64,000 nucleotides of DNA, taken from positions 104,322 to 168,321 of the forward strand of contig NZ_KB849166.1 of the NCBI RefSeq assembly GCF_000367925.1, written 5' to 3'. A model generated the notes under the pieces. That model worked only from the letters and a program-made list of their open reading frames with translations, was not told the DNA's origin and did not search any database. Shown piece after piece: positions 39,086 through 48,322 of this stretch. Numbering within the stretch: the stretch's first letter is position 1; every line of letters begins with the position of its first letter. Source of the DNA: Acinetobacter bohemicus ANC 3994 (lineage in GTDB: Bacteria > Pseudomonadota > Gammaproteobacteria > Pseudomonadales > Moraxellaceae). The position numbers and the translations under genes were made by a program.

Positions 39086-40365
39086 TGACATTCTTCCAAA
39101 TACTCCCATACCGCTTCTAAGGTATGAAATGAACCACATACCAAGATCAGCTGATTATTTTTCGTTTCATTCAGCGCTGATTTAAAAGCCAATTGAACAC
39201 TTTCAAAGTGTTGTACTGTTTCACCCTGTAACGCCGCGTCAAGCTGTGCTCTTTCAGCTGCTCGCGGAACAGTTAAGGGGGCAATTTTCCATGTTAAAAC
39301 AGTATCTTTCAATAACTCTACGACAGAATTGATATCTTTATCGGCCAACATTGAAAAAACACTGATCACTTCTGTGTACTGTTTATTGTATTCTAAGTAT
39401 TTTCGCAACTGCTGTAACAAAAAATTAACACCATGCGGATTATGCCCCGCATCAAAGATCACCGTTTTATCTTGAATTTGACGGATTTCAAAACGACCTT
39501 GTAGTTTTGCTTGTTGAATACCTTGCGCAATAGCAGCTTGGCTAACCGTTAAACCACTGAGTAAAATGGCCGCAACGGCCGTTGAAATATTTTCCAGTGC
39601 TAAGGAACCTATCGGTAATTTTAAAGTCGTGCCTGAAGATGCAAACATCCATGCTTGACCATCATCGCTATATTGATAAAAATAATCACGCTCTGCTACA
39701 TAAAGTTGCGCCTGACATTCATCGACTTTATTTTGAATGGCCTGTGGCAGTGGTTGTAAACCAGCAAAAATGACGGGGATATTGGGGCGAATAATGCCTG
39801 CTTTTTCGAAGGCAATTTTCTCAACGGTATCGCCTAACCAATCGGTATGATCGAGACCAATATTGGTAATCACAGCCACATCGGGATCAACAACATTGAC
39901 CACATCTAAGCGACCACCTAGACCGACTTCAAGCACCCAAACATCACATTGTTTATTTTTAAAAATCACAAAAGCAGCGAGCGTGGTTGCTTCAAAAAAA
40001 GATAAACTTAAATCACAGGCACGACGTGCTTGATCCACTTGTACAAACGCATCCACCAAAGTCTGGTCATCCACTTCAATCCCAGACAATTTCACTCGTT
40101 CATTAAAACGGTAAATATGCGGTGATTGATATAAACCGACTTGATAGCCTTGTGCATTTAAAATAGCAGCTAAAGTCGTGGTGGTTGAACCCTTACCATT
40201 GGTTCCCGCTACGGTCAGGACTGTTGCCTGTGGTTGTGTCACCCCAAGCTTTTCAGCCACAGGAATAACACGTTCCAGACCTAAATCAATGCCCGTAACG
40301 TGAACATGGCTCCAATAATTGAGCCATGTCGTTAAAGAGTCTGTTGCAAGTGGTGCTGTGTTCAA
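39082..40365 (-). CDS. folC: Bifunctional dihydrofolate / folylpolyglutamate synthase
   Basis: FolC (427 residues) adds glutamate to dihydropteroate and folates. P-loop VAGTNGKGSTTTTLAAIL, YQSPHIYRFNERVKLSG, the Mur-ligase-like EVGLGGRLDVVNVVDPDVAVITNIGLDHTDWLG and DAGHNPHGV are all present. It overlaps accD upstream and the SPOR gene downstream by 4 bp each. Confidence 0.96.
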   Translation of the reverse strand: MNTAPLATDSLTTWLNYWSHVHVTGIDLGLERVIPVAEKLGVTQPQATVLTVAGTNGKGSTTTTLAAILNAQGYQVGLYQSPHIYRFNERVKLSGIEVDDQTLVDAFVQVDQARRACDLSLSFFEATTLAAFVIFKNKQCDVWVLEVGLGGRLDVVNVVDPDVAVITNIGLDHTDWLGDTVEKIAFEKAGIIRPNIPVIFAGLQPLPQAIQNKVDECQAQLYVAERDYFYQYSDDGQAWMFASSGTTLKLPIGSLALENISTAVAAILLSGLTVSQAAIAQGIQQAKLQGRFEIRQIQDKTVIFDAGHNPHGVNFLLQQLRKYLEYNKQYTEVISVFSMLADKDINSVVELLKDTVLTWKIAPLTVPRAAERAQLDAALQGETVQHFESVQLAFKSALNETKNNQLILVCGSFHTLEAVWEYLEECQ

Positions 40366-41258
40366 GTCAAATTCATCAGTTTCGCGACAATACGATATAC
40401 AGTATCACGTAATGCGTGACGATGAACAATTTGATCGATTACACCATGATCAAGCAAGTATTCAGCACGTTGGAACGGTTCTTCCAATGTTTCACGTACG
40501 GTTTGCTCAATGACACGTTTACCCGCAAAACCAATCATGGCTTTAGGTTCAGCAATATGCACATCACCTAACATCGCAAGTGAAGCCGTTACACCACCGT
40601 AGACTGGATGAGTCAATACCACTAAATACGGTAAACCTGCATCTTTCATACGTTGAATTGCTGCTGAAGTACGTGCCATTTGCATGAGTGACAACATGCC
40701 TTCTTGCATACGCGCGCCGCCAGATGCAGCAAAGCAGATTAACGGTTGTTTGTCTTTAATCGCACGTTCAGCCGCTTGCACAAAACGGTCACCGACAACT
40801 GTACCCATTGAACCGCCCATAAAGTCGAATTCAAATGCACATGCAACCAAAGGAATATCTTTCAACACACCTTGCATCACTACTAATGCTTCAGTTTCGC
40901 CAGTTTTCTTTTGTGCTTCAGACATACGGTCTGGATATGGCTTGCTGTCCACAAACTTGAGTGGATCTTTAGCAACAAATTCTTGACCCAATTCATTTTG
41001 AACTTGGTCAAAGAACCAAGTTAAACGTTCACGTGCTTTCATACGCAAATGTTCGTCACATTGCGGACAAACATAAGCGTTAAATGAGATCGCGGTACGT
41101 GTCACCAGTGCGTGACATTCAGGACATTCAATGGTTGGTTCTGTAAATGTTGCTTTGAGTGCAGTTTGCTCGTCGGGTGTGTGAATACCCGGAACATCAC
41201 GTTCCGTCCACGGCGTCGCTGGGCTCAGAATTTTGCCTGATTTCACTTCTTGATTCAT
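40362..41258 (-). CDS. accD: Acetyl-CoA carboxylase carboxyltransferase subunit beta
   Basis: AccD (298 residues) with AccA transfers carboxyl from biotin to acetyl-CoA. The zinc ribbon CPECHALVTRTAI...YVCPQC is at about residues 39-61. The crotonase-like core has ACAFEFDFMGGSMGTVVGDRF, ASGGARMQEGMLSLMQM and THPVYGGVTASLAMLGDVHIAEP. ATGA overlaps link it to trpA and folC. Confidence 0.97.
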   Translation of the reverse strand: MNQEVKSGKILSPATPWTERDVPGIHTPDEQTALKATFTEPTIECPECHALVTRTAISFNAYVCPQCDEHLRMKARERLTWFFDQVQNELGQEFVAKDPLKFVDSKPYPDRMSEAQKKTGETEALVVMQGVLKDIPLVACAFEFDFMGGSMGTVVGDRFVQAAERAIKDKQPLICFAASGGARMQEGMLSLMQMARTSAAIQRMKDAGLPYLVVLTHPVYGGVTASLAMLGDVHIAEPKAMIGFAGKRVIEQTVRETLEEPFQRAEYLLDHGVIDQIVHRHALRDTVYRIVAKLMNLT

Positions 41259-42058
41259 ACTAACTCATCGAGCGCTGCTCGAAGCTCCTTGACTTTATTA
41301 ACCGTTTCGACAACAGCTTGTTCTGGCGCTAAGTTTGCAAATTGTTTGACAAAAGCACTACCAACAATTACCGCATCAGCCGCTACACCCATTGCTTTCG
41401 CAGAGGCCGCATCGCTAATACCAAAACCCACACCAACAGGAATATCAGTCACAGCTTTAATTTTTTGGATACGAGTCGCCGCTTCAGAAACATCTAAGGT
41501 TGCTGCACCCGTTACCCCTTTCAAGGATACATAGTAAATAAAGCCACTGGCTTGATTTGCCACATATTGAATACGCTCATCGGTAGATGTTGGCGCAAGT
41601 AAGAAAATTTGATCCATGTTGAATTTTTTCAACACATCATCTAAATCTTTTGCTTCTTCAGGTGGTAAATCCACCAGAAGTAAACCATCTACACCGCATT
41701 CATTGGCATAAGACACAAATTTTTCATAACCAATCACTTCAACTGGATTTAAATAGCCCATTAAAACGACGGGTGTTTCTGTGTCTTTTTGACGGAACTC
41801 TTTCACCATATTCAAAGCATCTAAGGTATTGGTTCCGCCTGCCAATGCACGTTCTGCTGCAAGGGCAATCACTGGACCATCTGCCATAGGGTCTGAAAAT
41901 GGAAGACCAAGTTCAATCACATCTACACCTGCCTCAACCATCTGGTGTAACAATGGAACCGTTACTTGCGGATGAGGGTCACCAGCCATCACATAAGAAA
42001 CCAGCGCCTTACGCTGTTGAGATTTAAGCTGTCCAAAACGAGTGGCTAAACGTGACAT
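41255..42058 (-). CDS. trpA: Tryptophan synthase alpha subunit
   Basis: TrpA (267 residues) cleaves indole-3-glycerol phosphate to indole. ALVSYVMAGDPHPQVT, ELGLPFSDPMADGPVI (catalytic Glu and Asp region), GVDGLLLVDLPPEEA, FIYYVSLKGVTGAA and GVGFGIS are typical. The MSRLATRF start at 42058 matches the usual N-terminus; the frame opens further upstream without support. It starts the accD-folC-SPOR unit and lies 6.3 kb away from trpB. Confidence 0.96.
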   Translation of the reverse strand: MSRLATRFGQLKSQQRKALVSYVMAGDPHPQVTVPLLHQMVEAGVDVIELGLPFSDPMADGPVIALAAERALAGGTNTLDALNMVKEFRQKDTETPVVLMGYLNPVEVIGYEKFVSYANECGVDGLLLVDLPPEEAKDLDDVLKKFNMDQIFLLAPTSTDERIQYVANQASGFIYYVSLKGVTGAATLDVSEAATRIQKIKAVTDIPVGVGFGISDAASAKAMGVAADAVIVGSAFVKQFANLAPEQAVVETVNKVKELRAALDELV

Positions 42059-42422
42059 AAGGGTATGCTTTCCTTGAATTATTTTAAAACTGAGGAGTTG
42101 GCTTTGTAAAAATACAAGACAACGCATTGTAACGCTATTTTTTACTCATTGAATAGAGTCTGAAAATTTCACGATACATTAGACTGACAATCTCATTTTT
42201 TCAGAACAATCCGAGAACACCATTTACTGATATTTACGATTTTTTCTCAATGATCAAAGATGCCTAATTTTGCTATTTAAAAAAATAGCCAACATTAAGA
42301 TAAACTTATTTTTATTGGTAAAAACTTGATAAAAATAACTAAGTTAGCTTTTACATTTAATGTTTTATGAAATAGCAAAACCTGCACTATACTACACACG
42401 ATTTTCCTTTTTTCTATTTTAT
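42059..42422. other. Divergent control region between trpA and the antiporter gene
   Basis: AT-rich, 364 bases. It should contain promoters for both sides. I see no leader peptide rich in Trp codons, no riboswitch and no repeat. Confidence 0.4.
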
Positions 42423-43754
42423 ATGACTCCCAACTCCCAAGGTAAAGTGCAGGCGCGCGCGCTGGCATTGCTACCTCTTATTGTATTTTTAGCCATTTTT
42501 TTAGGCAGTGGTATCTATCATTCCATGATTGGTACTGAGTTTGCTTTTTATCAAGTTAAAGCACCTGTAGCGGTACTGCCTGCAATTATACTGACGGTGC
42601 TGATTTACCGTGGCAAACTAAATGTTGCAATCGATGAGTTTTTAAAAGGTGCCAGTCATCCCAATTTAATTTTGATGTTTATGGTGTTTATGCTGGCAGG
42701 TGCATTTGCCAGTACCAGCAGTGCCATCGGCAGTGTCGATGCAACGGTTCAACTTGGGCTCTCAATTATTCCACCTGCGTTTGTGTTACCGATGCTGTTT
42801 GTGATTTCGGCATTTATTGCAACGGCAATGGGCACTTCGATGGGTACAATTGCTGCCTGTGCCCCGATTGCTTTCGGCTTTTCCCAAGTGACTCATATTG
42901 AAGCCGTGTATGCAATTGGTGCTGTGGTTGGCGGGGCCATGTTTGGTGATAATTTATCCATGATTTCAGACACCACCATTGCCGCCACCAGCAGTCAAAA
43001 AGTACAACTTCGCGATAAGTTCAAAGTCAATGTCTGGATTGCGGTCCCTGCGGCCATCATTACTATTTTAATTTATATCTTTAGCAGTCATGATTCACAA
43101 AGTATTGAATATAAAGATTATGATCTCTGGCTCATTCTGCCTTATGTGGCTGTGTTTTTACTGGCTTTTTCACGTTTACACGTCCTTGCCGTTTTAACCC
43201 TTGGCGTGGTGCTTTCTGGATTGATTGGTCTTGTAGTCCGTCCAAATTTTGATTTATTACAGCTCAACAGCTCCATCTATGAGGGCTTTGTGAGTATGTT
43301 TGAAGTGGCATTACTGTCGATGTTTTTAGGCGGTTTGTCTGCCCTGATGCAAAAAGAAGGCGGACTGCAATGGTTAATCGAACGTATTTACAGTGTGACC
43401 CGTTTGCTAAAAGTCGGACGGCAACGTGCCGGTGAATTGGGGATCAGTTTCCTTGTGCTGTTTGCCAATCTTTTTGTGGCCAACAATACCGTTGCCATTA
43501 TTTTATCGGGCGATATGGCGCGTGAAGTGGCAAAAGAATACGGTGTAGACCCAAAACGTGCTGCGGCCTTAATGGATATATTTTCCTGTATTGTACAGGG
43601 CTTGATTCCCTACGGCGCTCAATTACTTTTGGCATGTTCGATTGCAAAGCTATCGCCCGTAGAACTGATCGGTAATATTTACTATTGTTGGGTATTGGCG
43701 ATTTTTGCAATTTTAGCGATTGTCTTTCGCTTTCCAAGATTCAAAGCGGCTTAA
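42423..43754 (+). CDS. NhaC-type Na+/H+ antiporter family membrane protein
   Basis: The product (443 residues from MTPNSQG) has about eleven hydrophobic helices. Blocks such as FIATAMGTSMGTIAACAPIAFG, VVGGAMFGDNLSMISDTTIAATSSQ and VANNTVAIILSGDMARE are typical of NhaC/YfcC-like ion transporters of the IT superfamily. The frame opens at ATG 42360, but the 21 extra residues precede the conserved N-terminus; neither start has a clear binding site. The actual ion or organic substrate is not certain. Confidence 0.82.
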   Translation: MTPNSQGKVQARALALLPLIVFLAIFLGSGIYHSMIGTEFAFYQVKAPVAVLPAIILTVLIYRGKLNVAIDEFLKGASHPNLILMFMVFMLAGAFASTSSAIGSVDATVQLGLSIIPPAFVLPMLFVISAFIATAMGTSMGTIAACAPIAFGFSQVTHIEAVYAIGAVVGGAMFGDNLSMISDTTIAATSSQKVQLRDKFKVNVWIAVPAAIITILIYIFSSHDSQSIEYKDYDLWLILPYVAVFLLAFSRLHVLAVLTLGVVLSGLIGLVVRPNFDLLQLNSSIYEGFVSMFEVALLSMFLGGLSALMQKEGGLQWLIERIYSVTRLLKVGRQRAGELGISFLVLFANLFVANNTVAIILSGDMAREVAKEYGVDPKRAAALMDIFSCIVQGLIPYGAQLLLACSIAKLSPVELIGNIYYCWVLAIFAILAIVFRFPRFKAA

Positions 43755-43802
43755 GCATTATCCCGAAATAGTATCAGCCCGATAAAAAACGATCTGAATA
43801 GG

Positions 43803-43957
43803 TAATGCTGATCAGTTAAGTATTGTTTAATCCTCCCCTTGCGAAACAGTGTTTCTCATCCTTTTTCAAAGGAGGGAGTATCTGGAATTCAATACCTTAT
43901 TGAATTTTATATCGTTCCCCTCTTTTTTAAAGATAAGAAGCACTGATCAGTACTCAT
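43803..43957. repeat. Short palindromic intergenic element related to the MITE-like repeat
   Basis: About 155 bases bounded by TAATGCTGATCAGTTAAG and, inverted, ATGAGTACTGATCAGTGCTT, resembling the ends of the repeat at 36231. Inside are CTCCC / GGGAG arms and AATTCAATA / TATTGAATT. It also carries the module TTGCGAAACAGTGTTTCTCA shared with copy 2. Confidence 0.6.
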
Positions 43958-43988
43958 CTTAAAACAGGTCATTTTTTTATGGCGCACG

Positions 43989-45017
43989 TTATTCTTTGAG
44001 CTGTTGCTTGCGCTGTAATAACGTTTGACCACTGTAGGCTTTATAAGCACGTGCCAAAGCAGACTGGTCTGAATAGCCCAGACTTATTGCAATTTCAGTC
44101 AAGCTCATATTTTGCAATAATAATTGCTCACAGCGCTTCATTCGCTCTATTTCGACAATTTTTTTAAAAGATAAGTTTCTATGATTGAGTTGACGTTGTA
44201 GCGTTCGTGAAGAGATATGTAATGCTGTGGCAATTTGCTCAATTTTCGGCACCCTATTTTGCAAGCGCAAATATTCAGCCACTCTCATATGCAGCTGCTG
44301 ATCTAAAGTTTCATAACTTAGCCTAGATGCAATCGCCTCTTCTGCTTGCTTGGTGAGTAAATGAATCAGCGATGGATCGGATTGGTACGGTTGTAGTTTT
44401 AAACTTTCCAAACTCAATACCAGTTGATAATCAACTTGTTTAAATAGCACCTCACAGCCATAAAACTTCTGATATGCATATAGACTCATTTGCGCTGCAT
44501 GGGCAAAATGTAAAGATCTTAAAATAGGCTGACTCAAACCGAAAATTTGTCGTGCTAATTGCACAATACAGGCAAAAGTCATTTCATGAATTAAGGCATA
44601 TTTTTCATCAATATTGGGCCATGCCAAATGAATCTCATCCCCATGTTGATAAACGTGTACCCGCGTTGCCGCAGAACCATCAATCACCAAACGACTAAAA
44701 CGCATCACATAATGAATCGCCTCTGCTACGCTGTTACTTCTCGATGCGATATAACCTAAAACCCCAAAATGCTCAGGTCGTATATGCCGCGCCATTTCAA
44801 AAATCAGTTGTGGGCAATCAAGATGCTGCTGCGTGCGTTGGATGATCTCTAAGAAGAATATATACGATGACTGTGTATCGATAGGCATGCTTAATACATG
44901 ACGTAATTGTGCTTGATTTTGCTTAAGAAAATCGAGTTGTAATCCATCTAAACCCCGTTCTGCCAAATACATTTGCCAGAGTTGAAAATAGCCATTCGGT
45001 ATCTGTATTTCGTGCAT
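43989..45017 (-). CDS. AraC-family transcriptional regulator
   Basis: The 342-residue regulator has an N-terminal ligand domain of the Arabinose_bd type (HIRPEHFGVLGYIASRSNSVAEAIHYVMRF, as in OruR/ArgR-like regulators). A C-terminal double helix-turn-helix, with PKIEQIATALHISSRTLQRQLNHRNLSFKKIVE and LTEIAISLGYSDQSALARAYKAYSGQ, follows. It is divergent from the PF10118 gene, with 145 bases between them, and a TGTCGG / CCGACA pair lies in that gap. It probably controls that neighbour, which is inference. Confidence 0.9.
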   Translation of the reverse strand: MHEIQIPNGYFQLWQMYLAERGLDGLQLDFLKQNQAQLRHVLSMPIDTQSSYIFFLEIIQRTQQHLDCPQLIFEMARHIRPEHFGVLGYIASRSNSVAEAIHYVMRFSRLVIDGSAATRVHVYQHGDEIHLAWPNIDEKYALIHEMTFACIVQLARQIFGLSQPILRSLHFAHAAQMSLYAYQKFYGCEVLFKQVDYQLVLSLESLKLQPYQSDPSLIHLLTKQAEEAIASRLSYETLDQQLHMRVAEYLRLQNRVPKIEQIATALHISSRTLQRQLNHRNLSFKKIVEIERMKRCEQLLLQNMSLTEIAISLGYSDQSALARAYKAYSGQTLLQRKQQLKE

Positions 45018-45162
45018 GGCCTTGCTCTATATTGTCGGACTATTTTGACATGCGATCTTTTTATTCTGTCGTTAAATGTATAAAAATTGGCAATTACTGT
45101 CAAAACAAAATTCAAAAAGCCCGACATACTGCAATTATTCAAGGCGATTTAAGTAAAATAAA

Positions 45163-46041
45163 ATGAATGCCATTGTCCAAAATCAAATCACTCCCGTAGT
45201 TCGTAGTCATCTCGATTTTAAACTCAATGAAATCCCGCGTTTTTGGTTTGGGGGAGATCCCTTTATTACCCGTATGTTTGATGCATTAAGCCTGACCTTT
45301 CCAGATGGCGAACGCTATTTTATTCAATCCGTTCGCCTGTTCCGCGATCAAATTACCGACCCAGATTTAAAGCAACGCGTCGCGGACTTTATTCGCCAAG
45401 AAGCACAACATGGTATTGCCCATGATCAAATGAATCAGGTCATGAAAGAGCAAGGCATGCCTGTTGACCTATTTATTCGGCGTTTAACTAAAATTTTTAA
45501 ATTCGAACTGGAACAACGTTCACCTCAATACAATATTGCCATGACCGCCGCAGCTGAACATTTGACTGCACTTATGGCGGAAACCTTTTACAATAAAAAA
45601 GCAACCTTACGCGATGCTCACCCCTATGTTCGCGCACTCTTTGCTTGGCATGCGATTGAGGAAATGGAACATCGTGATGTCGCTTTTGATGTGATGAAAC
45701 AGGTTGGAAATGTCCCTGAATCCACCCGTAAATTTACCCTAGCATGGACCACCGTGCTCATGCTTGGCTTTACCATTTACCGCACCAATGTGATGTTAGA
45801 ATATGATGGATTTACGCCATTACAACGGCTCAAAATGAATATTCGAGGGCTGCCTTGGTTTTTGGGTAAAAATGGCATCTTTAGAAGAATGGGCAAACAA
45901 TACCGAGATTGGTTTAACAAAGACTTCCATCCCAACCAACATCCTGTCATTGCCCAATATGATGTCTGGGTAAAAACCTTAGAAGAAACAGGTGATCCGA
46001 TTGCAGCAGGAGAAGCTTTTTGGCAAGCGGCGAAAGACTAG
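45163..46041 (+). CDS. Predicted metal-dependent hydrolase (PF10118 family)
   Basis: The 292-residue protein has ferritin-like metal motifs: DGERYFIQSVRLF, RQEAQHGIAHDQMN (E-x2-H), AAAEHLTALMAE and WHAIEEMEHRDVAFDV (E-x2-H), consistent with a dinuclear metal site. Members are annotated as metal-dependent hydrolases, without firm biochemistry to my knowledge. The LPWFLGKNGIFRRMGK region follows a hydrophobic stretch. It sits divergently beside an AraC-type regulator and ends at a clear terminator. Confidence 0.8.
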   Translation: MNAIVQNQITPVVRSHLDFKLNEIPRFWFGGDPFITRMFDALSLTFPDGERYFIQSVRLFRDQITDPDLKQRVADFIRQEAQHGIAHDQMNQVMKEQGMPVDLFIRRLTKIFKFELEQRSPQYNIAMTAAAEHLTALMAETFYNKKATLRDAHPYVRALFAWHAIEEMEHRDVAFDVMKQVGNVPESTRKFTLAWTTVLMLGFTIYRTNVMLEYDGFTPLQRLKMNIRGLPWFLGKNGIFRRMGKQYRDWFNKDFHPNQHPVIAQYDVWVKTLEETGDPIAAGEAFWQAAKD

Positions 46042-46061
46042 AAATAGATTGATTCATATTG

Positions 46062-46094
46062 ACCAAGTCCGCCATCCATACGGACTTGGTTTTA
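46062..46094 (+). terminator. Terminator after the PF10118 gene
   Basis: A perfect 10-bp stem, ACCAAGTCCG / CGGACTTGGT, with a 9-nt loop then TTTAT. It lies between convergent genes. Confidence 0.85.
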
Positions 46095-46114
46095 TGAGTG
46101 ATGCTACGGCGTGA

Positions 46115-47107
46115 TTACCATTTGGCATAATGCTGCTCTAACAAGCCATATTCATTTAACAAGACAATTTCTTGCTCATCTTGTTGAATCGTACCGCTAA
46201 TTTTAGCTTGCCATTGGCTAAATTGGCTTCCGACTAATCTTAAATTAAGATTTTCATAGCGTCGCCATCCCGTCTTTACATCTAAATTCAATTTTTCATC
46301 GAGTGAACGAATCGTCCAATGCCCTTCATCTTGATGTTGAAATAAAACATCGCTTAAAGGATACAAAACCCCATTCACCCACAAACAGTTTTCATTACCA
46401 AAACTTTCATTCACCCCAGAAGCTAAATTTAAGCCAATGCGGTTATTGTTCGAATCCCAAAAATTACACGACAACCAAAACCAAGCGGTTTCTGGGCGAA
46501 GAAAACCACAAGTGTCATCGAGTGAGGCAAACGTTTTTTCATTAAACTGGATCGTTTCACCCTGTTTATTGATAAAAAAACCTTCGCAAGCCAAAGTCGT
46601 CAGCTTTTGTGTATAGGTCCAACCATTAATACCGGTTGGACTACACATACTTAGTGCATCTGTTCCTGCACAAAAAATGCGTGCGCTAAGTTTAATTTCA
46701 CCATATTTAGTCACATGGATATAACGCACACCATTGGCATGTTGAATATCAATTTGAAAAGGAGACTTAGAAAAAAAACTTTGATTATAAAGCGGTTGCT
46801 CATCAACTATGGTATTACGAGATAAAAAGTTAATGGCATTCCATTCTAAAACTTCATGGGTCATATGGTTATAAACATACACAAAGCCATGACCTGCCCA
46901 CGCAATATCAGCAATGGCTAAACCAATGGTGTAGTGTTCATGCTGAATACAACAAAATTTAAATTTTTTATATTTTAGCCGCTTACGCCAACCTGTAAGC
47001 ACTTCACCATAAGGCGTTTTATATTGATATTGATTTAAATCGATAATCTTTGGAAGAGCACTGAAACGTCCATAATTCGGTTGTCCATTTGATTGAATCA
47101 AATCCAT
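46115..47107 (-). CDS. DUF2804-family protein
   Basis: The 330-residue protein has no signal peptide or membrane helix. It looks all-beta, with features of DUF2804 (PF10974): WRKRLKYKKFKFCCIQHEHYTIGLAIADIAWAGHGFVYVYN near the N-terminus, TQKLTTLACEGFF, and a C-terminal half with ENCLWVNGVLYPLSDV and WRRYENLNL. The N-terminal extension DLIQSNGQPNYGRF is also usual. Biochemical function is unknown; lipocalin-like hydroxysteroid or fatty-acid roles have been guessed for this fold class. It appears monocistronic. Confidence 0.7.
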   Translation of the reverse strand: MDLIQSNGQPNYGRFSALPKIIDLNQYQYKTPYGEVLTGWRKRLKYKKFKFCCIQHEHYTIGLAIADIAWAGHGFVYVYNHMTHEVLEWNAINFLSRNTIVDEQPLYNQSFFSKSPFQIDIQHANGVRYIHVTKYGEIKLSARIFCAGTDALSMCSPTGINGWTYTQKLTTLACEGFFINKQGETIQFNEKTFASLDDTCGFLRPETAWFWLSCNFWDSNNNRIGLNLASGVNESFGNENCLWVNGVLYPLSDVLFQHQDEGHWTIRSLDEKLNLDVKTGWRRYENLNLRLVGSQFSQWQAKISGTIQQDEQEIVLLNEYGLLEQHYAKW

Positions 47108-47283
47108 TTATCAAATTCCATCTAGCTAAGAGATCATAAATTCCATAATCTTATTATGCCTATAAAAATACATGAAAACAGTGTCATTAATCGTTATTCA
47201 TCCAAAATTTGCAAAAACTTTTTCTCATTCTTTTAAGTTGGTTTATGCATAAATAATATTGATTAATCATCAAGATATGCACA

Positions 47284-47799
47284 TTAATCATTGAGCATTA
47301 AATAGGTGTTTTCCCACTGATTCCCTGAAAATTCACCTTCGATTAATTGCACATAACGACCATGTACCTGATCAATTGCAATACAATCATCCACATCTAA
47401 TACGCGGTCTGTATGTTGTTTTTGCCAATGCTGTGCAAAGTGGGCTTTGCCACGTTGTTTAGCCACCATTGCATTTTGTGCAAGCACTAAAACATAGCGA
47501 TGCAACTCACCAAATTCACCTGCATCATAGCCGCCTAAGTTAAGCAAATAGAGTTTTTGATCGGCTTGATTCGGCGCAGCATCGGTAAATTGAATTTGAT
47601 AATTTTTGCCTTCAAATGCCACACCATAAATTTGTGCCCAAGCATCAATATGTAAACCTTTTTGTTCGCCAAACCATGCATTTTTAAGTTGTGGATAAAC
47701 GTCTTCAAGCGAATCACCAACGGCTAACACCACATCATGAACTTCTGTATTGGCGCGGGCATGACGGCCACCGAGCATGACGATAAATAGGCTGGGCAT
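47284..47799 (-). CDS. DUF1543-domain protein
   Basis: The 171-residue protein starts MPSLFIVMLGGRHARANTEVHDVVLAVGDSLEDVYPQLKNAWFG, the typical N-terminus of DUF1543 (PF07566). It is followed by a second similar half (KLYLLNLGGYDAGEFGELHRYVLVLA). The two halves each have a strand-LGG/LGGY element, suggesting an internal repeat. AAGGAG lies eight bases before the ATG. No function is established. Confidence 0.75.
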   Translation of the reverse strand: MPSLFIVMLGGRHARANTEVHDVVLAVGDSLEDVYPQLKNAWFGEQKGLHIDAWAQIYGVAFEGKNYQIQFTDAAPNQADQKLYLLNLGGYDAGEFGELHRYVLVLAQNAMVAKQRGKAHFAQHWQKQHTDRVLDVDDCIAIDQVHGRYVQLIEGEFSGNQWENTYLMLND

Positions 47800-47884
47800 G
47801 GTTTAGCTCCTTAGAACTCAGGAAAAGTAATAGCTATATGATAAGTATTTTTAATAACTTACAACTTGTAGTCACAATATGATA

Positions 47885-48195
47885 CGCGTTGGCGACAGGG
47901 ATGTCGTCCGTTGAGCAGCATTACATGGATGTAATGTCTGCTTAACAAAATGGTTTTGTTACTTTTGCCGAAACAAAAGTAAATATAAGTTCCACATCTT
48001 GAATTATCAGTTGTCGATCATTAAAGTTCTTTATCTATATATCAAAATCACACATGCACTCATTTTTTCTTTTTACATCACTTTTCATTCATAAGTGGTT
48101 CTTTACTTTTGAAAGATCAAAAGTAACAAAAATCTTTTGTAAGGTTGAAGGTATATCCCTATACCTCAGCCTTACGGCGACATCCATGTCGCCTC
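47885..48195. repeat. Composite intergenic element with nested palindromes
   Basis: The outer ends are GGCGACAGGGATGTCG (about 47890) and, inverted, GGCGACATGGATGTCGCC (about 48177-48194). Inside are hairpins TTACTTTTG / CAAAAGTAA (about 47960-47982 and again at about 48108-48131) and CATTACAT / ATGTAATG. About 310 bases, no coding capacity. It lies between the DUF1543 gene and trpB. Confidence 0.6.
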
Positions 48196-48230
48196 ACCCT
48201 TATTCGTGTTTTAGATAAACTTCATATTTC

Positions 48231-48275
48231 AATAAAAAAAAATCGTGCTGAGCTTTCACCCAACACGATTTTTTA
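48231..48275 (-). terminator. Terminator after trpB
   Basis: An AAATCGTG / CACGATTT stem with a 16-nt partly paired loop and T runs lies about 50 bases past the trpB stop. Confidence 0.8.
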
Positions 48276-48322
48276 AATCTAGTCTTCAAAGCTCCCAAAA
48301 TGGGGAGGCTTTAAAGAAGTCA

